Source: Streptomyces violaceoruber (GTDB lineage Bacteria > Actinomycetota > Actinomycetes > Streptomycetales > Streptomycetaceae). From it: DNA of 64,000 bases. Under the pieces are notes generated by a model. That model was not told where the DNA came from, did not search any database, and was given only the letters and a program-made list of their open reading frames with translations. The stretch covers positions 2,170,001 to 2,234,000 of the forward strand of contig NZ_CP137734.1 of assembly GCF_033406955.1 (NCBI RefSeq), written 5' to 3'. The position numbers and the translations under genes were made by a program. This document shows, piece after piece, positions 7,202 through 15,623 of the stretch (positions are counted from its first letter, which is position 1; every line of letters starts with the position of its first letter).

Positions 7202-10200
7202 TCAGTAGGCCGGCAGGGTCCGCGGGCCCAGGTCGTCCCTGGCGGGAGGGGGCGCGAGGCGGACGGAGGCGCCGAGGACGCTCAGGCCGTGCGGGGCGAC
7301 CACGACGGGCTCCAGGGTGACCGCGACGACCTCCGGGTGGTCGTCGACCAGCCGGGAGACCCGCAGCAGCAGCTCCTCCAGGGCGGCGGCGTCGACCGGG
7401 GCCGAGCCGCGCCAGCCGAAGAGGAGGGGGGCCGTGCGGACCGAGCGGATGAGCGAGGTGGCGTCCCGGTCGGTGACCGGGATCAGCCGGTGCGCCATGT
7501 CGCCGAGCAGCTGGGTGGCGGCGCCGGCGAGGCCGAAGGAGAGCACCGCGCCGGCCGCCGGGTCGATGACCGCCCGTACGACGGTGTCGACGCCGCGCGG
7601 GGCCATGTCCTGCACCACCGGGCGCAGCTCCGCGGGCTTCCCGAACAGCTCGGTCAGTTCGGCGTAGGCCCGCCGCAGTTGCTCCTCGTCCGCGAGGTCG
7701 AGGCGTACGCCGCCCAGGTCGGCGCGGTGGCGCAGGTGCGGGGCGGTGGCCTTGAGGGCCACCGGGTAGCCGATGGTCCGCGCGGCGGCCGCGGCGTCGT
7801 CGGGAGTGGCTGCGGGCAGGGCGCGGTGGACGTGGACGCCGTACCGGCCGAGCAGGTCGCAGGTCTCCTGGCTGCCGAGGGTGAGCCCCTGCCCGCGCGC
7901 GAGGTGCCCCGCTATCTGCTGGGCGGCGCCCTTCTCGTCGATGTCCTCGTACTCCGGCACCTTGCCGGGGTCGGCGGCCTCCCGCCGCCACTGGGCGTAG
8001 GCGACCGCCTCGCCGAGGGCGCGGACGGCACGCTCGGCGGCGGGGTAGGCGGGGATGAGGCGAGCTCCCTCGGGGGCCCGGACGACGCCCGGCGGCCGGC
8101 CCGGGGCGGCGGACGGGCGGGGCGGCCCGGAGGGACCGGACGGGCCGGACGGACCGGAGGGGCCGGAGGGGCCGGACGGGCCGGAGGGGCCGGAGGGGCC
8201 GGACGGACCGGAGGCGCCGGACGGGAGCTGATCGGCGGGGCCGGGAACGGCATGGGGAGCGGTGCCCGGGGTGGCTCCGGAGGCCGGGGCGGCTCCGGAA
8301 GCCGGGCCGCTCGGGGTGCCCTGCTGCACGGCATCCGGATCGGCCGGGAGAGCCGCGCTCGAAGCCGCTCGGGAGGCGGTGCCCTCAGCCGCCTGGGCGG
8401 TGGTGCCCGCGGTGCCCTGAGCCGTCTGGGGAGCCGTGCTCGCCGCCGCGGACAGGGCCTCCGCCAGGCCGCCCAGCTCCACGTGGACCACGAGGACGGG
8501 CTTGGTGGGGACCGCGGCCGCCGCCGAGCGCAGGGCCTCCGCGAGCGCGGCGTCCCCGGCCGCCCCCTCTCCCAGCGTCGGGATGGCGGTCACCACGACC
8601 GCGTCGCAGGTGTCGTCGGCCAGGGCCCTGGCCAGGGCCGCGTGGAAGTCGTCGGCCGAGGCGGCGGTCGTCAGGTCCAGCGGGGGCTGCGGGCGCAGGC
8701 CCTCGGAGAGGCACGCGTCGTACGTGAGCAGTCCCAGGGACTCCGAGTTGCCCAGGATGGCCACCCTCGGTCCGGCGGGCAGCGGCTGGCGGGCGAGGAG
8801 CAGCCCCGCGTCGACCAGGTCGGTGATGGTGTCGACGCGGATCACGCCGGCCTGCCGCAGCAGCGCGGAGACCGTCGCGTGGGGCAGTCGCGTCGCCCGT
8901 ACGGCGTGCCCCTGGGGTGCCACGCCGCCGTGCCGGGCGCCCTGCACCACGACCAGGGGCTTGGCGGCCGCCGTGCGCCGGGCCAGGCGGGTGAACTTGC
9001 GGGGGTTGCCGATGGACTCCAGGTACATCAGCGCGACGTCGGTCTGCGGGTCGTCGTACCAGTACTGGAGGACGTCGTTGCCGGAGACGTCGGCGCGGTT
9101 GCCGGAGGAGACGAAGGTGGACACGCCGGTGACGCCGGTGACCCCGCCGCCGCGCCGGTGCAGCCGGGAGAGCAGGGCGATGCCGATGGCGCCGGACTGC
9201 GCGAACAGGCCGATCCGTCCCGCGCGCGGCATCTCGGGGGCGAGCGAGGCGTTGAGCCGCACGTCGGGGGAGGTGTTGATGATCCCGAAGGCGTTGGGCC
9301 CGATGATGCGCATGCCGTACGTGCGCGCGTGCCGCACCAGGGCGCGCTGGCGCTCGCGCCCCTCGGGGCCGCTGTCGGCGTATCCGGCGGAGATCACCAC
9401 CAGGCCCTGCACCCCGTGCTCGCCGCACGCGGTGACGACGTCCGGGACGTGCTCGGCGGGCACGGTCACGACGGCGAGGTCGACGGGCCCGTCGATGTCG
9501 CCCACGGAACGGCACGCCGGAACCCCGTCGAGTTCTTTCATGTCCTCGGGGAAGGCCCTGTTCACGGCGTACAGGCGCCCCGTGTAGCCGGCGTCCCGGA
9601 TGTTGCCGAGGATGCTGCGGCCGACGCCGCCCGGGGTGCGGCCGGCGCCGACGACCGCGACCGAGCCGGGCTGCAGCAGCCGCTGCACGGAACGGGCCTC
9701 CGCGCGGTGCTCGCGCGCGTACTGCACGGCCAGCGAGCGGTCGGTGGGTTCGAGATCGAACTCCAGGCGGACCACCCCGTCCTCGAAGCTTCGCTTCTGG
9801 GTGTACCCGGCGTCCATGAAGACTTTGATCATCTTGTTGTTGGCGGGCAGCACCTCGGCGGCGAAGCGGCGGATGCCCCGCTCGCGGGCGACGGCGGCGA
9901 TGTGCTCCAGGAGGGCGGAGGCGACGCCGCGTCCCTGGTGGGCGTCCTGGACGAGGAAGGCGACCTCGGCCTCGTCGGCCGGTGCGGTGGCGGGTGTTCC
10001 GCCGGCCCCGATCCGGTCGTAGCGTACGGTGGCGATGAACTCGCCGCCGATGGTGGCCGCGAGTCCCACCCGGTCCACAAAGTCGTGGTGCGTGAAGCGG
10101 TGGACGTCCTTGGCGGACAGGCGAGGGTACGGCGCGAAGAAGCGGTAGTACTTCGACTCGTCGGAAACCTGCTCGTAGAAGCTGACCAGGCGCTCGGCGT

Positions 10201-10303
10201 CGTCAACGGTGATGGGGCGGACGCGCGCGGTGCCGCCGTCGCGCAGCACCACGTCGGCTTCCCAGTGGGCGGGGTACTCGTGCCGGTCCGACGAGGTCTG
10301 CAT
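7202..10303 (-). CDS. patA: PatA-type protein lysine acetyltransferase (GNAT + NDP-forming acyl-CoA synthetase-like domains)
   Basis: The protein has about 1033 residues. A GNAT domain comes first (about residues 18-180; acetyl-CoA motif QDAHQGRGVASALLEHI), followed by a CoA-binding Rossmann domain (SVAVVGAGRTPGGVG, near 205), a succinyl-CoA-synthetase-like flavodoxin domain, a long low-complexity linker and a C-terminal ATP-grasp domain. This N-terminal GNAT order is the one described for S. lividans PatA, which acetylates acyl-CoA synthetases; the order in Salmonella Pat is reversed. The linker holds about ten Ser-Gly-Pro triplets. I chose MQTSSDRHEY as start; a longer in-frame start exists at 10333. 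It stands divergent from ptsH, so central carbon regulators flank it on both sides. Confidence 0.88.
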   Translation of the reverse strand: MQTSSDRHEYPAHWEADVVLRDGGTARVRPITVDDAERLVSFYEQVSDESKYYRFFAPYPRLSAKDVHRFTHHDFVDRVGLAATIGGEFIATVRYDRIGAGGTPATAPADEAEVAFLVQDAHQGRGVASALLEHIAAVARERGIRRFAAEVLPANNKMIKVFMDAGYTQKRSFEDGVVRLEFDLEPTDRSLAVQYAREHRAEARSVQRLLQPGSVAVVGAGRTPGGVGRSILGNIRDAGYTGRLYAVNRAFPEDMKELDGVPACRSVGDIDGPVDLAVVTVPAEHVPDVVTACGEHGVQGLVVISAGYADSGPEGRERQRALVRHARTYGMRIIGPNAFGIINTSPDVRLNASLAPEMPRAGRIGLFAQSGAIGIALLSRLHRRGGGVTGVTGVSTFVSSGNRADVSGNDVLQYWYDDPQTDVALMYLESIGNPRKFTRLARRTAAAKPLVVVQGARHGGVAPQGHAVRATRLPHATVSALLRQAGVIRVDTITDLVDAGLLLARQPLPAGPRVAILGNSESLGLLTYDACLSEGLRPQPPLDLTTAASADDFHAALARALADDTCDAVVVTAIPTLGEGAAGDAALAEALRSAAAAVPTKPVLVVHVELGGLAEALSAAASTAPQTAQGTAGTTAQAAEGTASRAASSAALPADPDAVQQGTPSGPASGAAPASGATPGTAPHAVPGPADQLPSGASGPSGPSGPSGPSGPSGPSGPSGPSGPSGPPRPSAAPGRPPGVVRAPEGARLIPAYPAAERAVRALGEAVAYAQWRREAADPGKVPEYEDIDEKGAAQQIAGHLARGQGLTLGSQETCDLLGRYGVHVHRALPAATPDDAAAAARTIGYPVALKATAPHLRHRADLGGVRLDLADEEQLRRAYAELTELFGKPAELRPVVQDMAPRGVDTVVRAVIDPAAGAVLSFGLAGAATQLLGDMAHRLIPVTDRDATSLIRSVRTAPLLFGWRGSAPVDAAALEELLLRVSRLVDDHPEVVAVTLEPVVVAPHGLSVLGASVRLAPPPARDDLGPRTLPAY
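8115..8220. repeat. 9-nt tandem repeat encoding a Ser-Gly-Pro linker in patA
   Basis: The block is built from variants of GGACCGGAC and GGGCCGGAG, reading as repeated Ser-Gly-Pro on the minus strand. Such short GC-rich repeats can change copy number by slippage. Copy number should be checked in raw reads because assemblers may collapse it. Confidence 0.85.
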
Positions 10304-10441
10304 GGGCCCCAGAGTACGGCTCGCGTACGACAACGGCGCGGGGCAGTCTGTGGGGGACGGAGGTCCGGACCGAGGCCGCGGTCCGGGACCCGTACGGGGC
10401 GGCGCAACGTGGTCGTCCCGGCTTGCTTCACGATGTGGGAA

Positions 10442-10470
10442 ACTGGTCTAGACAAGACTGGTCTAGACAA
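10442..10470 (+). promoter_or_regulatory. two tandem dre sites (DasR operators) upstream of ptsH
   Basis: ACTGGTCTAGACAA occurs twice without mismatch, at 10442-10455 and 10457-10470, 15 bp apart. The DasR consensus, as known from S. coelicolor, is ACTGGTCTAGACCACT. DasR is released by glucosamine-6-phosphate. The sites lie 37-65 nt before the ptsH start, in the promoter region. Confidence 0.9.
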
Positions 10471-10506
10471 CTTCAACGCCTCTGAACACCTGAAGGGCAG
10501 CATCAC

Positions 10507-10788
10507 ATGGCTGAGCGCCGCGTCAACGTCGGCTGGGCCGAGGGTCTCCACGCCCGCCCCGCCTCCATCTTCGTCCGAGCCGCCACGGCCACAGGCGTCC
10601 CGGTGACGATCGCCAAGGCCGACGGCTCCCCCGTCAACGCGGCCTCCATGCTGGCCGTCCTCGGCCTCGGCGCCCAGGGGGGCGAGGAGATCGTCCTCGC
10701 CTCCGACGCCGAGGGCGCGGAGGCGGCCCTGGAGCGGCTGGCGAAGCTGGTCGCCGAGGGGCTCGAGGAGCTTCCCGAGACCGTCTGA
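10507..10788 (+). CDS. ptsH: phosphocarrier protein HPr of the sugar phosphotransferase system
   Basis: The protein has 93 residues, normal for HPr. GLHARPAS carries the phosphorylated His near residue 15, and AASMLAVLGL holds the Ser position that HPr kinase uses in Firmicutes. HPr passes phosphate from enzyme I to sugar-specific IIA domains. AAGGG stands before the ATG. The gene is monocistronic: DasR sites lie in front and a strong hairpin behind. PtsI and sugar permeases are not in the window. Confidence 0.96.
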   Translation: MAERRVNVGWAEGLHARPASIFVRAATATGVPVTIAKADGSPVNAASMLAVLGLGAQGGEEIVLASDAEGAEAALERLAKLVAEGLEELPETV

Positions 10789-10808
10789 CGGACGGGACAG
10801 CAGCACCG

Positions 10809-10840
10809 AAAGGCCCGCCGGGACCACCGGACGGGCCTTT
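10809..10840 (+). terminator. rho-independent terminator after ptsH
   Basis: AAAGGCCCG and CGGGCCTTT arms enclose a second small CCGG pairing and end in a short T-run, 20 nt after the ptsH stop. Confidence 0.8.
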
Positions 10841-10848
10841 CGCCTTTT

Positions 10849-10872
10849 CCGCTTCCGCTTCCGCTTCCGCTT
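10849..10872. repeat. four perfect copies of CCGCTT
   Basis: A hexanucleotide tandem array directly after the ptsH terminator, in non-coding DNA. The low-complexity tract ends about 60 bp before the convergent regulator gene. No function is visible. Confidence 0.9.
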
Positions 10873-10936
10873 CCACACATTCGGGGCGGCAGAAATAGCC
10901 GCCGGAATTCCCCCGCCTTTGTATACGGAACCTGTG

Positions 10937-11632
10937 TTACCGGAGCGGGCTCGCGGTGTTTACGGAATGTTGCGTATTCCTCACACGCTCCGTCGCCGCG
11001 CCGCCGGCGGCGAACCGGAGCCGGTACCCGGGCGCCGACCGCTCGATGTGCCGGGTCATGAGCGCCCGCGCGCGTTCGGCGTCGCCCCGGGCCACGGCGT
11101 CGGCGATCGCCGCGTGCTCCGCCCAGTGCTCCACCGGTCCGACCGGTGCCTCCACGACGTACATCCAGGCGATCTTGTGGCGGAGCTGGGTCAGCAGCGC
11201 GGTCAGGGAGGGGCTGTCCGCCGCCCTGGCGAGGGTCTCGTGGAACCAGCCGCCCAGGGAGCGCAGCTCGTCCACGGTGCCCCGCCCGGCCCGTTCCTGC
11301 CCCAGCCTGACCAGGCCGCGCAGCACCTTGAGGTGGGCGTCGGTGCGCCGCCGCGCGGCCCGGGAGGCACCGAGCGGCTCGAGGAGCGTGCGGGTCTCCA
11401 GCAGATCGGCGGCCTCCCGCCGGGTCGGTTCCGCGACGCACGCGCCCGCGTGCCGCCGGGTGACCACGAAGCCCTCCGCCTCCAGCGTGCGCAGGGCCTC
11501 TCGGACGGGGACGCGGGAGACGCCGTAGCGGCGGGCGAGGAGCTCCTCGGTGAGCCGGCTCCCGCGCCCGTGGACGCCGGTCACGATGTCGTCCCGAATC
11601 GCCGTGCACACCGAATGTGCCGGAATACGCAT
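10937..11632 (-). CDS. GntR-family transcriptional regulator, FadR/FCD subfamily
   Basis: The protein has 231 residues. The winged helix (about 8-70) includes YGVSRVPVREALRTLEAEG, and an all-helical FCD ligand domain (about 80-215) includes FHETLARAADSPSLTALL and HWAEHAAIADAVARGD. FCD proteins usually sense small carboxylic acids and repress a nearby operon, but here no metabolic gene is adjacent on the same strand, so the target is unknown. GGAGG lies before the ATG. It converges on ptsH. Confidence 0.85.
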   Translation of the reverse strand: MRIPAHSVCTAIRDDIVTGVHGRGSRLTEELLARRYGVSRVPVREALRTLEAEGFVVTRRHAGACVAEPTRREAADLLETRTLLEPLGASRAARRRTDAHLKVLRGLVRLGQERAGRGTVDELRSLGGWFHETLARAADSPSLTALLTQLRHKIAWMYVVEAPVGPVEHWAEHAAIADAVARGDAERARALMTRHIERSAPGYRLRFAAGGAATERVRNTQHSVNTASPLR

Positions 11633-11717
11633 GACCGACCTCCGCCTTGATCCCCAGAAACGTCGACGATGGACGCGCTTTCAGCGACTCTAGGCCAATC
11701 AAGCCGGCATGGAATAC

Positions 11718-11750
11718 AAAAAGCCCCGACCCGGGAAGCCGGGGCTTTTT
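11718..11750 (-). terminator. terminator after the M23 peptidase gene
   Basis: AAAAAGCCCCG (11718-11728) pairs with CGGGGCTTTTT (11740-11750). On the minus strand the stem ends in a T-run, three nt past the peptidase stop. This is the clearest intrinsic terminator in the window. Confidence 0.88.
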
Positions 11751-11752
11751 CG

Positions 11753-12517
11753 TCAGACGTTCACTCCGTGGGAGCGGAGATAGGCGACGGGGTCCATGTC
11801 CGAGCCGTACTCGGGGCTCGTACGGGCCTCGAAGTGCAGGTGCGGTCCGGTGACGTTGCCGGTGGCACCCGAGACGCCGATCTGCTGGCCGGGCTCGACC
11901 GACTGGCCGACCGAGACGCCGATGGACGACAGGTGCCCGTACTGGGTGTACGTGCCGTCGTGCATCCTGATCACGACCTGGTTGCCGTACGCGCCGCCCC
12001 AGCCGGCCTCGACGACGGTGCCGACACCCACGGAGTGCACGGACGTGCCGCTGGAGGCGTGGAAGTCGATGCCGGTGTGGCTGCCCGAGGACCACAGGGA
12101 GCTGCCGGCCTGGTAGGCGGTCGAGACGTACGAGGCGGTGATCGGTGCGACGAAGGTGTTGAGGCGCTCGCGCTCCGCCTCCCGCGCGGCGCGCTCCTTG
12201 GCCTCGCGCGCCTCCTTGGCCGCCTCGGCCGCCCGCTCGCGGGCCGCCTCCCGAGCCGCCTCGCGGGCGGCGGCGTCCGCGGCCGCCTGCTTCTGGGCGA
12301 GGGCCTGGGCGTCGATCTCGTCGGCTATGGAGTCGCCGATGGTGACGACCGGGGTGAGCCCGGTCTGTTCCGCCTCGGGCTCGGCGGCGAGCGCCGGAGC
12401 CGCGAGGGTGCCGACCACACCGGTGGTGGCGAGTGCCGCGACTCCCGCCGCGCGGACGGTGGTGCGGTGCACCCGGCCGGGACGGCGGTGCTTCCCGGTG
12501 GCGCGCGTGAACGCCAT
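11753..12517 (-). CDS. secreted M23/LytM-family peptidoglycan endopeptidase
   Basis: The protein has 254 residues: an Arg-rich signal peptide ending near AAPALAAEPEAE, an Ala/Glu/Arg-rich coiled-coil segment (about residues 75-118), and a C-terminal M23 domain. Zinc ligands appear in HTGIDFHASSG and HLHFEARTSP. Such enzymes cut peptide cross-links in the cell wall. The ATG is preceded by AAAGGA at 11 nt. A c-di-AMP riboswitch fills the leader, so synthesis should fall when c-di-AMP is high, as known for cell-wall hydrolases in Streptomyces. Confidence 0.9.
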   Translation of the reverse strand: MAFTRATGKHRRPGRVHRTTVRAAGVAALATTGVVGTLAAPALAAEPEAEQTGLTPVVTIGDSIADEIDAQALAQKQAAADAAAREAAREAARERAAEAAKEAREAKERAAREAERERLNTFVAPITASYVSTAYQAGSSLWSSGSHTGIDFHASSGTSVHSVGVGTVVEAGWGGAYGNQVVIRMHDGTYTQYGHLSSIGVSVGQSVEPGQQIGVSGATGNVTGPHLHFEARTSPEYGSDMDPVAYLRSHGVNV

Positions 12518-12540
12518 GTAGAGGCTTGTCCTTTCCTTCC

Positions 12541-12690
12541 CTCTCGCCTACCGGGTTAGCTGACGGGTTCGGAGGTGGAAGGTCTCCTACGGACCCCCTC
12601 GCGGTGCGCGCGGGCGTCCGATTCACCCCAGGGACTGCGATGGGTCCCCGGCTCCCCTGGCTCGCGCCGTACGGGGACTCGGCGATGGCT
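12541..12690 (-). ncRNA. c-di-AMP riboswitch (ydaO/yuaA class) in the M23 peptidase leader
   Basis: Read on the minus strand, the conserved blocks of the ydaO class occur in order: GCCGAGTCCCC, AGCCGGGGACCC, GGGGTGAATCGG, GTCCGTAGGAG and CCGAACCCGTCAGCTAACCC followed by GGTAGGCG. The end lies about 24 nt upstream of the peptidase start. In known members c-di-AMP binding turns expression off. The exact 5' end of the fold is an estimate. Confidence 0.9.
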
Positions 12691-12834
12691 GTCCGGTGCC
12701 GCGGGTGCGGCGCACTGCCTGACGAACAGCCCGGACGACGCTAAACGCGGCTGCGTTCAATCCTCAAACGCAACAGGCTTTTTGTAGCGCACGCCACAGG
12801 GCAGACGGGCAACCACTCCCCCAATCCGGACAAA

Positions 12835-12872
12835 CGGCGGCCCCGGTGACACACCGGTCACCGGGGCCGCCG
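12835..12872 (-). terminator. hairpin after the M16 peptidase pair
   Basis: A nearly perfect 16-bp stem joins 12835-12850 to 12857-12872 around a short loop, 13 nt past the stop of the downstream M16 gene. Confidence 0.75.
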
Positions 12873-12885
12873 CGCGCGCGTGCCG

Positions 12886-14274
12886 CTACTCGGCCGCCAC
12901 CACGGTGACTTCGCCGATGCCGAGGGCCTCGACGGGCTCCTTGATCTGCGCCGCGTCGCCGACGAGGACCGTCACGAGACGGTCCACCGGGAAGGCGTTC
13001 ACGACCGCCGCGGTGGCCTCCACGGTGCCCGTGGCGGCCAGTTGACGGTAGAGCGTGGCCTGGAAGTCGTCGGGCAGGTGCTGCTCGACCTGGTCGGCCA
13101 GCGTGCTCGCCACGGCCGCCGCCGTCTCGTACTTCAGCGGCGCCACGCCCACCAGGTTCTGCACGGCCACGTCGCGCTCGGCGTCGGTGAGCCCCTCCGC
13201 CGCCAGCTTGCGCAGCACCGTCCACAGGTCCTCCAGGGCGGGACCGGTGTTGGGGGTGTCGACGGATCCGCTGATGGCGAGCATGGCGGCGCCCGTGCCG
13301 TCCGGCGCGGAGCGCAGGACCTGGCCGAACGCCCGCACACCGTAGGTGTAGCCCTTCTCCTCGCGCAGGACGCGGTCCAGGCGCGAGGTGAGGGTGCCGC
13401 CCAGGCAGTAGGTGCCGAGCACCTGCGCGGGCCACACGCGGTCGTGCCGGTCGGCGCCGGTGCGGCCGATCAGCAGCTGCGTCTGGACGGCGCCGGGACG
13501 GTCCACGATGACGACCCGGCCCCGGTCGTCGGCGGTCACCGGGGGCACCGGACGCGGCTCGGCGGCCGAGCCGGTCCACGCGCCCAGGGTGTCGGCGAGC
13601 AGCGCGTCCAGGTCGACGCCGGTGAGGTCGCCGACGACCACCGCGGTGGCCGTGGCGGGGCGGACGTGCCGCTCGTAGAAGGCGCGTACGGCCGCCGAGT
13701 CGATGGCCTCGACCGTCTCCTCGGTGCCCTGGCGCGGGCGCGACATGCGCGCGTCGGCCGGGAACAGCTCCTTGGAGAGTTCCTTGGCGGCACGCCGGGA
13801 GGGGTTGGCCAGCTCGTGCGGGATCTCGTCGAGCCGGTTGCGCACCAGTCGTTCGACCTCGCCGTCCGCGAAGGCGGGCGCCCTGAGGGCGTCGGCGAGC
13901 AGGCCGAGTGCCTTGCCGAGGCGCGAGGCGGGCACCTCCAGGCTCAGCCGGACGCCGGGGTGGTCGGCGTGCGCGTCCAGGGTGGCGCCGCAGCGCTCCA
14001 GCTCCGCGGCGAAGTCCTCGGCGGAGTGCTTGTCGGTGCCCTCGGAGAAGGCGCGCGCCATGATGGTGGCGACACCGTCGAGACCGGCCGGCTCGGCGTC
14101 CAGGGGGGCGTCGAGGAGCACCTCGACGGCGACGACCTGCTGGCCGGGGCGGTGGCAGCGCAGCACGGTGAGGCCGTTGTCGAGGCTGCCGCGCTCGGGA
14201 GCGGGGAACGCCCAGGGCTTGGGCTCGCCGGCCTGCGGCTGGGCGTGGAATTCCATGGTGGCGAGCTCGGTCAC
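12886..14274 (-). CDS. M16-family peptidase-like protein, non-catalytic (R/Y) partner subunit
   Basis: The protein has 462 residues from a GTG that overlaps the upstream stop (GTGA) and follows GAGGAGG. It has the M16 fold but no HxxEH zinc site. It keeps REEKGYTYGVRAFG, the Arg/Tyr motif typical of the partner subunit in heterodimeric M16B enzymes. With the upstream catalytic gene it should form a processing-protease-like heterodimer that degrades peptides in a closed chamber. No signal peptide is seen. The physiological substrate is unknown. Confidence 0.85.
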   Translation of the reverse strand: MTELATMEFHAQPQAGEPKPWAFPAPERGSLDNGLTVLRCHRPGQQVVAVEVLLDAPLDAEPAGLDGVATIMARAFSEGTDKHSAEDFAAELERCGATLDAHADHPGVRLSLEVPASRLGKALGLLADALRAPAFADGEVERLVRNRLDEIPHELANPSRRAAKELSKELFPADARMSRPRQGTEETVEAIDSAAVRAFYERHVRPATATAVVVGDLTGVDLDALLADTLGAWTGSAAEPRPVPPVTADDRGRVVIVDRPGAVQTQLLIGRTGADRHDRVWPAQVLGTYCLGGTLTSRLDRVLREEKGYTYGVRAFGQVLRSAPDGTGAAMLAISGSVDTPNTGPALEDLWTVLRKLAAEGLTDAERDVAVQNLVGVAPLKYETAAAVASTLADQVEQHLPDDFQATLYRQLAATGTVEATAAVVNAFPVDRLVTVLVGDAAQIKEPVEALGIGEVTVVAAE

Positions 14275-15623
14275 TTGGCCGCCTCCTCGTTCTCGTCGCT
14301 GGCGTCGGTCTCGTCGGCGGAGGCGGTGGGCTCGTAGACGAGCACCGCGCGGTTGTCGGGGCGCAGGCGGGCCTTGGCGACCTCCTGGACCTCCTCGGCC
14401 GTCACCTCGAGCACGCGCTGCACGGCGGTGAGGGCGAGCTGCGGGTCGCCGAACAGGACCGCGTACCGGCACAGTTCGTCGGCGCGGCCGGCGACCGTGC
14501 CCAGGCGGTCCAGCCACTCGCGCTCCAGCTGGGCCTGGGCGCGCTCCATCTCCTCGGCCGTGGGGCCCTCGTCGGCGAACCGGGCCAGCTCCTCGTCGAT
14601 GGCCGTCTCGATGACCGGCACCTCCACGTCGCCGGACGTCTTCACGTCCAGCCAGCCCAGGGAGGGTGCCCCGGCGAGCCGAAGCAGGCCGAACCCGGCG
14701 GCGACGGCGGTGCGGTCGCGGCGGACGAGGCGGTTGTACAGGCGGGACGACTCGCCGCCGCCCAGGACGGTCAGGGCCAGGTCGGCCGCGTCGCACGCGC
14801 GCGTGCCGTCCTCCGGCAGGCGGTAGGCCGCCATCAGGGCGCGGGCCGGGACCTCCTCCTCGACGACCTCCCGCAGTTCCCCGCCCATGACGTCGGGCAG
14901 CGCGCCGTCCCGCGGCGGCTGCTTGCCGTCGTGCGAGGCGATGGAGCCGAAGTACTTCTCGATCCACGCGAGCGTCTGCTCGGGGTCGATGTCGCCGACG
15001 ACCGAGAGCACCGCGTTGTTCGGCGCGTAGTAGGTGCGGAAGAACGCGCGCGCGTCCTCCAGGGTCGCCGCGTCCAGGTCGGCCATCGAGCCGATCGGCG
15101 TGTGGTGGTAGGGGTGGCCCTCCGGGTAGGCGAGGGCGGTCAGCTTCTCGAAGGCGGTGCCGTAGGGGACGTTGTCGTAGCGCTGGCGGCGTTCGTTCTT
15201 GACGACGTCCCGCTGGTTCTCCATCGACTCGTCGTCCAGGGCGGCGAGCAGGGAGCCCATGCGGTCGGCCTCCAGCCAGAGGGCGAGCTCCAGCTGGTGG
15301 GCGGGCATGGTCTCGAAGTAGTTGGTCCGCTCGAAACTGGTGGTGCCGTTGAGCGAGCCGCCGGCGCCCTGCACCAGCTCGAAGTGGCCGTTGCCCTTGA
15401 CCTGGGCGGAGCCCTGGAACATGAGGTGCTCGAAAAGGTGAGCCAGTCCGGTGCGCCCCTTGACCTCGTGGCGCGAGCCGACGTCGTACCAGAGGCACAC
15501 CGCCGCGACCGGGGTCAGGTGGTCCTCGGAGAGCACCACGCGCAGGCCGTTGGCCAGGCGGTGCTCGGTCGCTGTCAGGCCGCCGGAGCCTGCCTGGGCT
15601 GTGGCCGTGTGACCCATGGGCAT
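14271..15623 (-). CDS. M16-family zinc metallopeptidase, catalytic subunit
   Basis: The protein has 450 residues. HLFEHLMFQG supplies the inverted zinc motif HxxEH, and the downstream Glu lies in ENQRDVVKNERRQR. An AAGGGA ribosome site precedes the ATG, and a second ATG lies six bases later. It is translationally coupled to the non-catalytic partner gene by a 4-nt overlap. Family members include mitochondrial processing peptidase and bacterial PqqL-type enzymes; here the context gives no substrate. Confidence 0.9.
   Translation of the reverse strand: MPMGHTATAQAGSGGLTATEHRLANGLRVVLSEDHLTPVAAVCLWYDVGSRHEVKGRTGLAHLFEHLMFQGSAQVKGNGHFELVQGAGGSLNGTTSFERTNYFETMPAHQLELALWLEADRMGSLLAALDDESMENQRDVVKNERRQRYDNVPYGTAFEKLTALAYPEGHPYHHTPIGSMADLDAATLEDARAFFRTYYAPNNAVLSVVGDIDPEQTLAWIEKYFGSIASHDGKQPPRDGALPDVMGGELREVVEEEVPARALMAAYRLPEDGTRACDAADLALTVLGGGESSRLYNRLVRRDRTAVAAGFGLLRLAGAPSLGWLDVKTSGDVEVPVIETAIDEELARFADEGPTAEEMERAQAQLEREWLDRLGTVAGRADELCRYAVLFGDPQLALTAVQRVLEVTAEEVQEVAKARLRPDNRAVLVYEPTASADETDASDENEEAAK

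Noticed and set aside
8115..8220. CRISPR-like or mobile repeat in patA
   Set aside because: The repeat is in frame, has no spacers and codes a Ser-Gly-Pro linker.
7289..10606. 1105-codon open frame opposite patA and into ptsH
   Set aside because: Shadow of patA; no domain is recognisable and it would overlap the DasR sites and ptsH.
10849..10872. Hexamer array as a regulator binding array
   Set aside because: It lies after a terminator between convergent genes, with no symmetry and no second occurrence seen in the window.
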